Source: Cladocopium goreaui (Eukaryota; Sar; Dinophyceae; Suessiales; Symbiodiniaceae). From it: a stretch of DNA of 64,000 bases. The notes under the pieces were generated by a model that saw nothing but the letters and a program-made list of their open reading frames with translations, did no database searches and was not told where the DNA came from. Shown here one piece after another: positions 19,037 to 28,327 of the stretch. The translations under genes were made by a program, and so were the position numbers. The DNA lies in assembly GCA_947184155.2 (NCBI GenBank), contig CAMXCT020000258.1, positions 434,501 through 498,500 of the forward strand, written 5' to 3'. Each line of letters starts with the position of its first letter. Positions within the stretch are counted from its first letter, which is position 1.

Positions 19037-19777
19037 TTTTGGAGCTTCGCCCCAACAATAGTAGGCATTGGCACAAGCCCAGTGAACCTACGCAATCGAC
19101 GTAGGTTTCCAAGGGTTAGGGTAGCTGTGCACCGCACGCTACTTGCATCCGGTTGTCCTTGTCTTCCTGTGGTTTGTTGCCGCCTGCAGCACTCCACCTG
19201 CATACGGAAAGTTTTTAAGTCGTGGTCAGAGCCAGGGTCATTACCGCTGTCGAAGCCACAGCTTATAATTTTCCACGAAAGCTGTTAATTAATTTGGCAC
19301 TTTACTGTTTTCTATATCCAGCTTTGTAAAGTTTAGTTGGTTGGTTCAGTGCTGTGCCCTTTGGTCCGTCGTTGTCCTTTTTCCGTGGTTTGTTGCCGCC
19401 TGCAGCATTCCACTTGCATCCGGAAATTTTAAGTTGTGGTTAAAAACCAGGGTCATCACCGCTGTCAAAGCCATAGCTTATACTTTTCCACAAAGGTTGC
19501 CAATACCTTTTTCACTTTATTGTACCCTTTATCCAACTTTGTGAAATCATAGATTGGTTGGTTCAATACTGTGTCTTCTCAAGCCCTCATAAGGTTCCCA
19601 CAGGGCATTGTTTACCCGTGGAGAAAGCAAGGGGGTGCTGCGGCAGAATCTCCCAAATCTGCTGCCTGGTCTTTCGCTGTCGTTTGTAATCCGTTGCTTG
19701 GGACGCTGTGCAAAGCACGCGTCGGATCTGAATTGAGTTGCGACATCCTGTAAAAGGTTGTGTTTCTTGGAGTTAGG
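19037..19777 (+). repeat. Non-coding gap with two tandem copies and a stray piece of ORF B
   Basis: About 200 bases at 19,153-19,350 are repeated at 19,369-19,567 (period about 216, with many substitutions; both contain TGGTTTGTTGCCGCCTGCAG). Bases 19,590-19,680 repeat 17,838-17,930 of ORF B (the FPQ-IV-PWRKQ-GAAAES coding region). So the gap was built by at least two duplications. No gene is supported here. Confidence 0.75.
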
Positions 19778-22700
19778 ATGCCCGGAGACATCCCCCAATG
19801 TGATCCTGGTATGCCCAGTCGATCTAGGTACCCCTCCGAAGCCTCCCAAAGTTACTTCAACGTAGCTCTTGTTCCCGGTGAACCTAATGTTTTAACTCCA
19901 CGAAGGGTTGAAGCTCAATCTATTGGGGATGCCACGCATGTAGAAGGGACGCCTGATACTAGCCTGGAAGCATCTCACAACAACAATAGTTTGTTTAGAC
20001 ATCGGTTACCCTTAGGTCCTTTTCCAAGCAATAGTCCAAACCGCAGCATTTCTGTAGGACCCACTATACCACAAAATCTCCATGTGGGTGCTGATGTTTT
20101 CCACACGCACCATGCCACCAGTTTAGGGGAATACATTGGTCCAGTAGCCTTCCAACCACATCCTATAACCCAGCAACCCGGACAAGCTGCCGTGCCTTTG
20201 CGCGCTGAATCCCTTCAGGTCGCTGCTTTCGAGCGCGACGCAGCACTTGCGGCCATCCTGCACGATCCGGAGAGAGCCATTGCAACTCCGGATGAACGGA
20301 ATGGGGGTGTGGGGATAACTGGGTTTAATATATCTCAGTTCGCCCAACAAGGTAATCTTGGGGATAGGCCATCGTTCCAGCAAGAAGTCCAATCTGAACA
20401 TTCGGTGACACATGGGGAGGTAGACCAAAGGGTTGAAACTACAGTTAGACCACCTCAAGATAGGCTAATGTTGGGTAATCAACATGCAGCTATTAGGGAG
20501 CTTGGGATGACCGAGACGGATTCTAGGGTGTTCCCCAATGAACATCAGCTGGCTGCAACCCAGCAGCGACATAGCGTTGCACTAGTTTCCCCGGATTCCA
20601 TTAACCCTTCCTATCAAATCCTGGATAATCAAAATGTGTTTGAAGACCCTGCGCAAGTCCCATCCACTTTTGTCCAATACCCCAATCTAGCTGCCAATAA
20701 CATGTTGTCCCCAACTCGCCAACAACATGCCCCAGATTCAATGAAGGCGGTCGCATTCCCAACCGATGTCAACGTGACTGGTCGGGAGACCCCCACGGTT
20801 TCTGATGGTTTCTCAATTTTGGGTAATCAACAATTAGCTGATATGGGGATCGGGATAACCGTAAGGGATTCTAGGATTGCTCTCAATGAGCATCAGCTGG
20901 CTGCAACCCAGCAGCAACACCGAGTTGCACTAGTTCCCCCGGATTCCGTTAATTCTCCATCCCAAACTTTGGATAGGCAATATGTGTTTGAAGATCTGAG
21001 TGCGGTCCCATCCACTGCCGTTCAATATCCCAATCCAGCTAGTCCATTGTTGTCCCCAAATAATCCTCAAATATCAGACACTTTGCAGGTGGTTGATGTC
21101 CCAACTGTCGTAGAGGCGACTGGTCGGGTTGCCCCCAAAGTCTCTGGTAGGGATTTTGGAATAACCGAAAAGGATTCTAGGATGTTCCCCAATGAACATC
21201 AGCTGGCTGCAACCCAGCAGCGACACCGTGTTGCACTAGTCTCCCCGGATTCCATCACTGGCCCTCCTACACAATCAGGAGAAAGCCAATCTAATTTACA
21301 ACATACATCAGGCACTTTGCAAATGGTTGCTGTCCCGACTGTCGCAGAGGCGACTGGCAGGGTTAACCCCAAAGTCCCTGGTGGTGGCTTTCCTGCGCAA
21401 CCAGGAGAGAACCACTGTCAATCGTCTAATGTAGCCGCACAAAATGCTGTAGCACCCATGCCCCAGTCTTTACATCACTCGGGTATCTCACCCGCCCCTG
21501 TAGTGGCGAACCAACAGCTCGCAGAGTTAGTCACAGTGTCTAGCTTGCCCATAACACTAAATGTTATGGTGCCTAGTGCATCAGCTGTAAATGGGTCGAA
21601 CACATCAGAGTCAGCCTTGATTCAACAACTTCAAGCTGAGGTGTTAAGATTGTCAAATGCATTACAGTCGCAACAGCAGCAGCTTCAGCAGATGCAACAA
21701 CAACAACAACAACAATCTTGGGCGAGCCCACAGCTTCAGGAGGTGGCTTCAACAAGACCTAGTCTTTCAGCTAACTTGCCTACAGCAACAAATGCTGTTA
21801 TGCCTTGTGCATACGCTGCAAGCGGTTCGAACCCAACTCTGGCAAAAGCACACCAAGTAATAGCATCAGCCGGTGCGCCCCCAGCATCATTTGCAGAGGG
21901 CGCTGCCTCTGGCGCGCCACTAGGAGTAGGTCTTAGTCATGCGAGCCATGCGGGTACACCATGTGGTAATTCGATTCGTCGAGCCACAGGAAGTGAGTTA
22001 TTCCCGCAGCAGGTGCTTCCTCCGGTTGTGCCACCATTGCCATTGCACCTTGTCCGACGAGGTGCCCAACACTCAATGCCATCATATTATCACCACAAAA
22101 GTTCACGCAGGTCGTTTGACTCTTCGAGCTCAGGGTCATCATCCGACAATTCCTCCATATCACCTGTTGATTTCGCGAGACGGGAAGCCAAGACCGTTAT
22201 GATCACGTCCCTGACTGACCTGGTTTTTCCCCACCCTCCTGTTAATGCAGGTGAATCTCGAGGTTACATGAACCAGGTGTTAATGGCCATAGGCAAACTT
22301 CAAAAGACCCCTGGTAATGAACTTTACTTGTGGGCCCAGGAGTGCCTAACCTTAACCGAGGAAGAACTCCAAGCCGACCCTCGCTACCCTCGCACTGACC
22401 GCGAAGTAGCATCCAAGCTCTTAGGAACTTGCAAAGACGGAAGGTTTGGACTCCTCTTCAATCAGATGTTAGAATCTGAGCGCGCTGCTAGTGGGGCAAT
22501 GCCCTGCGGGCGCGCGATGTTGCGTAGAATATTTAAACATTTCCAGCTAGAGCGTGACCGCCTTGGCATGCTTGGCGAAAGGAATTTGTTGTCCCTTAAG
22601 GTCCCCGGTAACACTGTAGCCGATCTAGTTACCTTTAGAGACACCTATATCTACGTAATGTCAACAATTCCCGTAGAGGATTTGCCGCGACCGCAAACGT

Positions 22701-24748
22701 TGTTTAACCATCTTATCGACGAACTTGAGCATCATGCTGTAATGGCCCCAAAGGTCGTTAAAGCTAGGGAAGCCCGACTAGATAGCCATCGTCGCACGAC
22801 CGACTGGTTATGGTCTAAAGTTGAACTAGCCATCCAACTGGAACAGCAAGAGCGCAATCGCCGAGATTTTGATGAACAGCTAGGTCTAAAACCAGCGGCA
22901 GGGTACTTCGGTACCAATCCACCTCCCGATGACAACATCGCTGGTGCCCCGGCACCAATCCCAGACCCAGACTCGGAGAACACTCTTGAATCTCCAGCAA
23001 GTCAGGGTTCAGGGGGGGGTGAGACTGAGGAGGATATGCAGGCAGCCCCTACCCAAAAGGCTAGACCCGTAGGATTAGAGCAGCCTCCATCCACAAATGT
23101 GGATAGCACGAACCCTAAGGGACGGAAGGCCAGGAGAAAAGCCAAGTCGGCAGCCGAAAAGGCCATCACCCCTTGCATGTTCTTCGCGTACAATATATGT
23201 AACGCAGAACCGTGCGCATTCCTCCACTCTGAAGACAATAGATATCGAGGACCTCCTCCTAGATCACTTAGCAAAGGTGGCAAAGCCCCTCCCAATGCTT
23301 ATGCTAACGTAGCAACTGTGATAGTTCCAGAGATCGCTGTCTTTGACGCGATTAAACCTGTAATCACTGCCATGCCTTTCGAAGCTTCCACAGCCATCCC
23401 TTGGCTGTGGGACACTGCAGCAGGTCGACACCTCATTGGACGCCAAGCCCTCACACCATCCATGCAGGAGAGTGCACAGCATTCTCCAAACCCCGTAGCT
23501 TTCGCTACCGGAGGTGGCAGCCAATCCGGCAAAGAATCCCTGACATTTAGTGACAGTAAGATTCTTGATGGTGAAGAGGTCTATGTTCTTGAGGAATGCC
23601 CTCCAGCACAAAGTATAGGTAAAGCAGTCATAGATAAAGGTTACATGTTCATCTGGGATCCACGGGAGAGTGTCCCATATCTAATAGCTCCCGAAAACGT
23701 CAATAGATGCAGGCTAAAAGTTCCCAAGAACGATAAAATCTGCGCATCTAGGGTGGTAGGGTATGTCCCACAATATGATGAGGAACTGACTCCATGTTCA
23801 TTTGATCCACATGAGCGCCCCGCTCCCGTACCAAATGCGATGCCAGCTTCATCCGTAGGGCCCAAGACACTTGTAGAAGTAGATGATCCCAATGACTATG
23901 GTGTTTCGTCAACCCCTACATATAATGTCTTTCCACCCGCAAAAGATGTAGAAGCAGATGTAGCACCTGAATCTTTTGATGACACTGTTAGTTTGGCTAA
24001 CACGTCGGGATCTAAAATGGTCGTTGTCGATGTTTCCAACGTACCCAAAAATCCAATGGATAACCAGCTCCTGGTTGAACTGGGGAGTGGCGAGCCGCCA
24101 AAGGATGAAATCTTGAAGCAGCAAGCCACCAATCCAAAGCACATGCGATTAAACTCATCAAATAGCCAGTTTTACCCCATTAGCCATATAACTAAAGATA
24201 ACGCTATGAAGTTTTCACATTCCAATGATGGCAAGGCCGATGGTTTTGGTGATTCTTCAGAGCAGCAGCATGAGCGGCTCTCATCAAGCAGCGTTGTCCT
24301 AGATAAAGGCTCCCAAAAGTTTGAGGTAATAACAGGAAAAGTTGGATCGCATAGAAGTGAAAGCGTAGCAGCCAATGTGCACAACCCAGCGCGCCTGGTG
24401 CACGAAGGCGATCTCGTCTTCCCGGTAGGTATGTTATGTGGTCATGCCCTCTTCAGGGGGGGTAGCCCGCATGACTTGAAATCCCCTAATAATACTGAGG
24501 ATGACGTTCTCTGTCATAAAGATGGGGGTAATAATGACCCTTCAACACCTGATCTTAGGAGATGTCCCATAAACATACTCTTAGATCATGTCCTCGCCAC
24601 TGAGGATACGCCTGGATGTGCTACCTGCAACACCCATACACGGCATCCTGCCGACCAACGCTGCGCCCACTTCACAAATAGTAATACGGTTGAAGAAAAG
24701 AAACGACACCAAAAGGGAAAGAAAGCACCACTTAACGCAAGCACATAA
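19778..24748 (+). CDS. Retroelement ORF C: gag-like polyprotein with CCCH zinc finger and retropepsin-like domain
   Basis: A 1656-residue ORF from the ATG at 19778. N-terminal region: three diverged repeats around NEHQLAATQQ-H-VAL (about residues 245-500). A Leu/Gln coiled coil with poly-Q follows near 610-650. A helical, gag-capsid-like region spans about 800-1050 (PHPPVNAGESRGYMNQVLMA to WSKVELAIQLEQQE). A CCCH zinc finger (C-x7-C-x4-C-x3-H, in ITPCMFFAYNICNAEPCAFLH) lies near residue 1130 and probably binds RNA. A retropepsin-like site follows near 1210, WLWDTAAGRHLIG, with DTA in place of DTG or DSG, and then a typical second-half segment (SIGKAVIDKGYMFIWDP). No RT or integrase follows. 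It should form particles and process them if a helper supplies pol. Confidence 0.8.
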   Translation: MPGDIPQCDPGMPSRSRYPSEASQSYFNVALVPGEPNVLTPRRVEAQSIGDATHVEGTPDTSLEASHNNNSLFRHRLPLGPFPSNSPNRSISVGPTIPQNLHVGADVFHTHHATSLGEYIGPVAFQPHPITQQPGQAAVPLRAESLQVAAFERDAALAAILHDPERAIATPDERNGGVGITGFNISQFAQQGNLGDRPSFQQEVQSEHSVTHGEVDQRVETTVRPPQDRLMLGNQHAAIRELGMTETDSRVFPNEHQLAATQQRHSVALVSPDSINPSYQILDNQNVFEDPAQVPSTFVQYPNLAANNMLSPTRQQHAPDSMKAVAFPTDVNVTGRETPTVSDGFSILGNQQLADMGIGITVRDSRIALNEHQLAATQQQHRVALVPPDSVNSPSQTLDRQYVFEDLSAVPSTAVQYPNPASPLLSPNNPQISDTLQVVDVPTVVEATGRVAPKVSGRDFGITEKDSRMFPNEHQLAATQQRHRVALVSPDSITGPPTQSGESQSNLQHTSGTLQMVAVPTVAEATGRVNPKVPGGGFPAQPGENHCQSSNVAAQNAVAPMPQSLHHSGISPAPVVANQQLAELVTVSSLPITLNVMVPSASAVNGSNTSESALIQQLQAEVLRLSNALQSQQQQLQQMQQQQQQQSWASPQLQEVASTRPSLSANLPTATNAVMPCAYAASGSNPTLAKAHQVIASAGAPPASFAEGAASGAPLGVGLSHASHAGTPCGNSIRRATGSELFPQQVLPPVVPPLPLHLVRRGAQHSMPSYYHHKSSRRSFDSSSSGSSSDNSSISPVDFARREAKTVMITSLTDLVFPHPPVNAGESRGYMNQVLMAIGKLQKTPGNELYLWAQECLTLTEEELQADPRYPRTDREVASKLLGTCKDGRFGLLFNQMLESERAASGAMPCGRAMLRRIFKHFQLERDRLGMLGERNLLSLKVPGNTVADLVTFRDTYIYVMSTIPVEDLPRPQTLFNHLIDELEHHAVMAPKVVKAREARLDSHRRTTDWLWSKVELAIQLEQQERNRRDFDEQLGLKPAAGYFGTNPPPDDNIAGAPAPIPDPDSENTLESPASQGSGGGETEEDMQAAPTQKARPVGLEQPPSTNVDSTNPKGRKARRKAKSAAEKAITPCMFFAYNICNAEPCAFLHSEDNRYRGPPPRSLSKGGKAPPNAYANVATVIVPEIAVFDAIKPVITAMPFEASTAIPWLWDTAAGRHLIGRQALTPSMQESAQHSPNPVAFATGGGSQSGKESLTFSDSKILDGEEVYVLEECPPAQSIGKAVIDKGYMFIWDPRESVPYLIAPENVNRCRLKVPKNDKICASRVVGYVPQYDEELTPCSFDPHERPAPVPNAMPASSVGPKTLVEVDDPNDYGVSSTPTYNVFPPAKDVEADVAPESFDDTVSLANTSGSKMVVVDVSNVPKNPMDNQLLVELGSGEPPKDEILKQQATNPKHMRLNSSNSQFYPISHITKDNAMKFSHSNDGKADGFGDSSEQQHERLSSSSVVLDKGSQKFEVITGKVGSHRSESVAANVHNPARLVHEGDLVFPVGMLCGHALFRGGSPHDLKSPNNTEDDVLCHKDGGNNDPSTPDLRRCPINILLDHVLATEDTPGCATCNTHTRHPADQRCAHFTNSNTVEEKKRHQKGKKAPLNAST

Positions 24749-25378
24749 AGAGTCAAAAGTGACGAGGATGCTGAGCTCCATGCTCGCATCAGGGTAGGTG
24801 AAGAAATCTCTAGCCCAATGCCACCTCACTCTTCTTTGAAGATCGGCCGACTTCATGGGGATAGTGATAAAGGCGCTCCGGAGTTAGAGCATCCCAATCC
24901 TGGTTTCCCGTCACCCTCAATAGCTAGCGTCCCAAGTGCCGTAATTCGATCCCGAGTTGTTTCATCAGCCTCAATCCCCTGTCAAGAGTCGCTTCCAGGG
25001 TTTAACCATACAACTGGTCGCAATAACCGTAGACATCGGCAAGCTGCCAAGAACGCCTGCAATGCGAATGCTAAGCAAATCACATCTAAGATTGCATATT
25101 CCCCTGACACCCAGAGGCTGTCGATAGGTGAACATAATGGCATTCAATGTGATAAACTTGGTAGGGATAATATAGAGTCAGGTAATGAGTCGCAGTGCGG
25201 ACTGCTGGGCAATCACATAGCTGAACCCACTGAAACCGCGCCACCACTTGTGTGGACCCATCCTCCTGCTCACATACATTCCCTTGGCAGCGCCCAAAAC
25301 ATAATGAAGGTCTTAGGTCGAGGGCAGCCGCCCCACTTAGGAAACCTTCCCGGCACACAATTGCCGTTAATGCCATAG
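24749..25378 (+). CDS. Possible read-through extension of ORF C (210 codons)
   Basis: After the single TAA at 24746-24748 the same frame stays open for another 209 codons to a TAG at 25376-25378. The first ATG in it is at 24818. The composition (Pro, Ser, His, Asn and Gln-rich) matches ORF C, so this was probably one ORF with a recent nonsense change, or the stop is read through. Motifs of RT, RNase H or integrase are absent. Confidence 0.5.
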   Translation, partial: RVKSDEDAELHARIRVGEEISSPMPPHSSLKIGRLHGDSDKGAPELEHPNPGFPSPSIASVPSAVIRSRVVSSASIPCQESLPGFNHTTGRNNRRHRQAAKNACNANAKQITSKIAYSPDTQRLSIGEHNGIQCDKLGRDNIESGNESQCGLLGNHIAEPTETAPPLVWTHPPAHIHSLGSAQNIMKVLGRGQPPHLGNLPGTQLPLMP

Positions 25379-25491
25379 CCAATACATAGACCTTAAACCC
25401 AATGCATAGGTCGCAGTGAGCATCCGCTCTCGCGACAGTAGATGCGTAGGTGCCTGCCAATGCGCAGTACGTGTGGAACAGGCGAGGGGGG
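25379..25491 (+). other. 3' untranslated part of the element with polypurine tract
   Basis: Bases 25480-25491 (AGGCGAGGGGGG) form a purine-rich tract, interrupted by one C, that ends exactly at the right LTR. It is the expected plus-strand priming site. Confidence 0.7.
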
Positions 25492-25921
25492 AGTTGAAAT
25501 ATATCGACCCCTGAGCCCCACCATGTATAGCATATGCAGGTAGGTCTAGTGTAGGCAGAATGTAGCTATGAGTACCAACATAATTCGAATTAGCTATGAG
25601 TCCCAATTTAATCCAATTCGTTATTTCTAGCATGGCATACTGTACAGAGTATCCCAACATACCTAGAAGCGTTAGGTATGTTCAATAGCTAGAGTGGCAC
25701 CACTTACCTTGTTCTATAGGTAAGTAGAGTAGCCTTAGGTAGAGCTAGGTATAGCCCCCAATCCTAACAACCACCAGGGTTGGGGTTTAGGTTATACGCT
25801 ATCGACCCTTTGGCTCAAGTGCCTTTGCTAGAAAAGGTGCTTGGTCGTTTTTACAGGGTTATGGACGGATTAGGTCACCCTTGTTCTTTTGGGTTGTTCC
25901 GGTCGTCCCCCTGTTTTCACT
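25492..25921 (+). repeat. Right (3') long terminal repeat
   Basis: 430 bp that match the left LTR base for base as far as read by eye. Followed by the second ATTAA at 25922-25926 and then authentic fibre-gene sequence. Confidence 0.93.
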
Positions 25922-26899
25922 ATTAACAGCGATAGTTCCCGCTACTTGTTGGTCTGTTTCTCCTGTGAGTTTTAAGCAATTTGAAATATCCCCTGATAAA
26001 TCTAAATTGGTAGGTTTGTTAAATTCAACAATCCCGTTTTTCAATGTCATAATTAAATTGGTTGTTGTATCGGGGACTACTGGACTGCCTACATAGAACT
26101 TCATTTCTCCGGTGCTTTCGTTCATAATCTGGTTTATGATTGTTGATGAATTTTTGCTTTCAAAATTATCACATACAATAAAATTTTCGCATTGAGTTTT
26201 AGTATTCAATACCGTCAGATTATCTTGAAGTTCAATCATACTGACATTGTTTCTTTTTATGATTAAATCTAACGGTGCTATGGTGTCTATCTCTTGGGTT
26301 TTAAGATTGCCACCGCACTGTATTAATTTACTTGCTACAATTTTAGTTTCAGAAACATCATATTGTATATAAGTATTATTGTTGCTTTGAAAAAGTATAT
26401 CATTTAAATTTAGAGCATTGAATGTATTTGACTGAATATTTGAACCTTTGATATAACCGCTACTATCTAATGATGCTACTAAGTGATTACCATTTACTTC
26501 ACCATCCCCATTTACATAAAAGTCTCTGCTTGATGCTACACCGTTCAAAATGATTTTTGATAGACCATCAATATGTCCCAGCCTCAAAGTGCCTGACATA
26601 TCCTGTGGATTGTTGATATTAAGCTTGTCATTCAGTAATGTATCTGTCTCTGATTTATTATATTTGTTATTTAATAATGTATCTGTCTCTGATTTATTGT
26701 ATTTATTATTTAATAAAGCATCTGTCTCGGTTTTATTATAGTAATTTGTTAAGTCAGTCGTGCCTGTTCCTCCACCTCCTCCACCATTAGCAACTGCTGT
26801 ATTGACATACTGCTCTGTTGCTAAATTTGATGAACCCGTTGCTAAAAGTTTGATAAATTCTGTTCCTATGATAGTATTGCCACCGTCTAATTGAACCAT
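25922..26899 (-). pseudogene. Viral fibre gene, N-terminal part, split by the retroelement
   Basis: The ATG at 26899 opens 326 codons up to the insertion, after which about 20 foreign codons from the LTR lead to a stop. The protein starts MVQLDGGNTIIGTEF, then has a glycine-rich hinge and three near-identical repeats around YYNKTETDALLNNK / YNKSETDTLLNNK, likely a coiled-coil or shaft segment. Beta-rich repeats then continue the style of the C-terminal half (FYVNGDGEVNG, STIINQIMNESTGEMKFYVGSP). The last phrase recurs in the C-terminal part (STIMNYVMNESTGEIKFYVGSP), showing internal repeats in the fibre. With the insertion and one ATTAA removed, the full gene would be 882 codons plus stop. 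The promoter side has an AT hairpin at 26901-26934. Confidence 0.85.
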
Positions 26900-26900
26900 T

Positions 26901-26934
26901 AAATATAAAATAATTGAGATATTATTTTATATTT
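26901..26934. terminator. Perfect 14-bp hairpin between zinc-protein and fibre genes
   Basis: Arms 26901-26914 and 26921-26934 pair completely around a 6-base loop. It overlaps the stop codon of the minus-strand zinc protein (26933) and ends just before the fibre ATG. It is a likely 3'-end signal for the upstream gene and may also be part of the fibre promoter. Confidence 0.6.
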
Positions 26935-27490
26935 ATTTTTTTTTAGTTTTACTTGAAAACATATTTTGACATAAATTATTGTATTTTTCTTTCTTTTGAA
27001 TTATGAATTGCTGTTGTAATACCAAATAGTGTTGAGCCATAGCATCAACTGGGTTGATGGGTTGAACTGGAACTGGTTGCTTTTTCTTTATTAAAGGTTG
27101 GGTTGGCACTTCTTCTTCATCGCTGTAATATATTTCAGGGGGAGGTTTAGAAGTTGGTTTAGGTTTAGGAGTTTGTTTTGCTTTGGGTTTTGCTTGTTTC
27201 TTGACCGGTGGTGGCTCTGGTGAGCATTTATGACTGTAGCGCAGATTTTTGTATGTCATTTGTCGGCTACAATCTGGACAGAATACTAAATCACTTGGTT
27301 TAGGCTTTGCTTTTGGTTTCAGTTTTATTTCTTCTTTAGGTTCTTCATTTACTTTTTCATTTGTTTGTTCAACAACTTCATTTACAATCTCTGGAGTTTC
27401 AACAGGTTTGGGTTCTTCTTCATTTGCTTCAAGTGCTGGTGGTTCCTCTTTTGCTTCTTCATTTTGTAAATCAACTACTTTAATAGACAT
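26933..27490 (-). CDS. Viral zinc-ribbon protein with proline- and lysine-rich linkers (185 aa)
   Basis: The chosen start is the ATG at 27490 (MSIKVVDLQ), which directly follows an AT-only TATATA stretch. A frame extension to 27532 is possible but lies across the hairpin of the neighbouring gene. The N-terminal half is acidic (Glu/Pro/Val repeats). In the middle is a zinc-finger-like motif, FCPDCSRQMTYKNLRYSHKC (C-x2-C then H-x-C). Basic KPKAKQTPKPKPTSK linkers and a Gln-rich helix follow. It may be a DNA-binding or minor virion protein. No family is assigned. Confidence 0.65.
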   Translation of the reverse strand: MSIKVVDLQNEEAKEEPPALEANEEEPKPVETPEIVNEVVEQTNEKVNEEPKEEIKLKPKAKPKPSDLVFCPDCSRQMTYKNLRYSHKCSPEPPPVKKQAKPKAKQTPKPKPTSKPPPEIYYSDEEEVPTQPLIKKKQPVPVQPINPVDAMAQHYLVLQQQFIIQKKEKYNNLCQNMFSSKTKKK

Positions 27491-27508
27491 ATATAAAAGT
27501 GGATATAT

Positions 27509-27548
27509 TTTTCTTAATATTTTCTTTTTCAAGATAATATTAAGAAAA
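27509..27548. terminator. Perfect 13-bp hairpin after the GIY-YIG gene
   Basis: Arms 27509-27521 and 27536-27548 (TTTTCTTAATATT and complement), 14-base loop, directly after the minus-strand stop codon at 27550. Same style as the other gene-end hairpins. Confidence 0.6.
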
Positions 27549-27549
27549 C

Positions 27550-28287
27550 TTATTCTTGAGGGTTGGTTTGACTTTGTAGGTATTGTTTATGCTTGTTTGA
27601 TTTTTCGTGCCGTGCTTTACCACTCATACACAATACAACACCACAAGAACAAGTGTAAGGTGTTCTCAATTTCTCTCTTCGCTTTAAGTATGCCTTTTTC
27701 GCTTTCTCTTTGTATTTTTCTGGGTTCTGCTCTTTATCCTCCTTAAACTTTTGTAGTCTGTGTTCTTTGTTCTTTTGGTAATCCTGCTTTTTGTCCTCAC
27801 ATAATTTTTCATGGTTTTTTTCTCTATAATCTTTATTATACTGTTTTCTATGTTCTTTGTTCCTTTCTGTATATTCTTTGATTTTGTCTTTGTTATTTTT
27901 TCTGTATTCAACCGCATATTCCTTTATTTTGTCTTTATTGGTTTCTCTATACTCGTCAAATGTTCTTGATGGGACATTTCCATTTAATGTAGCATTTAAT
28001 TGTTCCTTACATTTTCTTTCTTCACTTCTTGCTTCCATAGCATTTTCACATTTCAATGTTTTTATCCAAAGCATTTCCCAGTTTTCCCATCCTCCGTTTT
28101 CTCTCATGAATTTATAGACTGGTAAATTATGTCCTCCTCTGTTTGGATTATTACATCTATGTTTATGGTCGGATTTTCTTTTTACCCAGTCAGTGGTATG
28201 CCCTACATAGCAATCTGTTATGTTAAAATCTTTACACATCAGTTTGTAAAAATGTGTCTTGTCATAATTTATTTCTTTCAATGGCAT
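27550..28287 (-). CDS. GIY-YIG nuclease domain protein (245 aa)
   Basis: The N-terminal 100 residues match the GIY-YIG fold: HFYKLMCKD near residue 12 (the GIY strand), CYVGHT at 26-31 (the YIG strand), basic residues R37/K38 in the following helix and a Glu at about 90 (EARSEER) as metal ligand. The middle (110-210) is a strongly charged helical region with repeated EYRKNNKDKIKEY-type segments. The C-terminus has CSCGVVLCMSGKARHEKSNKH, a zinc finger. A second protein of the same plan lies at 32011-32928. Such enzymes nick DNA and may act as homing nucleases or in viral recombination or repair. A possible promoter motif (TTTAAAGATTTAATG) precedes the ATG. Confidence 0.8.
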   Translation of the reverse strand: MPLKEINYDKTHFYKLMCKDFNITDCYVGHTTDWVKRKSDHKHRCNNPNRGGHNLPVYKFMRENGGWENWEMLWIKTLKCENAMEARSEERKCKEQLNATLNGNVPSRTFDEYRETNKDKIKEYAVEYRKNNKDKIKEYTERNKEHRKQYNKDYREKNHEKLCEDKKQDYQKNKEHRLQKFKEDKEQNPEKYKEKAKKAYLKRREKLRTPYTCSCGVVLCMSGKARHEKSNKHKQYLQSQTNPQE

Positions 28288-28327
28288 TATATGGTATATA
28301 ATGTCATTAAATCTTTAAATATACATT

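Larger units (their letters stand above)
3331..25921 (+). mobile_element. 22.6-kb LTR retroelement of gag-protease type without pol, inserted in the viral fibre gene
   Basis: Two 430-bp direct repeats, which I read as identical, bound the element (3331-3760 and 25492-25921), with ATTAA duplicated outside. A primer-binding site starts at the first base after the left LTR and a purine tract ends at the last base before the right LTR, so the plus strand is the genomic RNA sense. The interior encodes proline-rich ORFs, a gag-like ORF with a CCCH zinc finger and a retropepsin-like motif. No reverse transcriptase, RNase H or integrase motif was found, so it should depend on a helper element, as described for TR-GAG elements of plants. 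About 11 kb of its length is a nested DNA transposon. Identical LTRs mean insertion was recent or the LTRs were homogenised. Confidence 0.92.
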
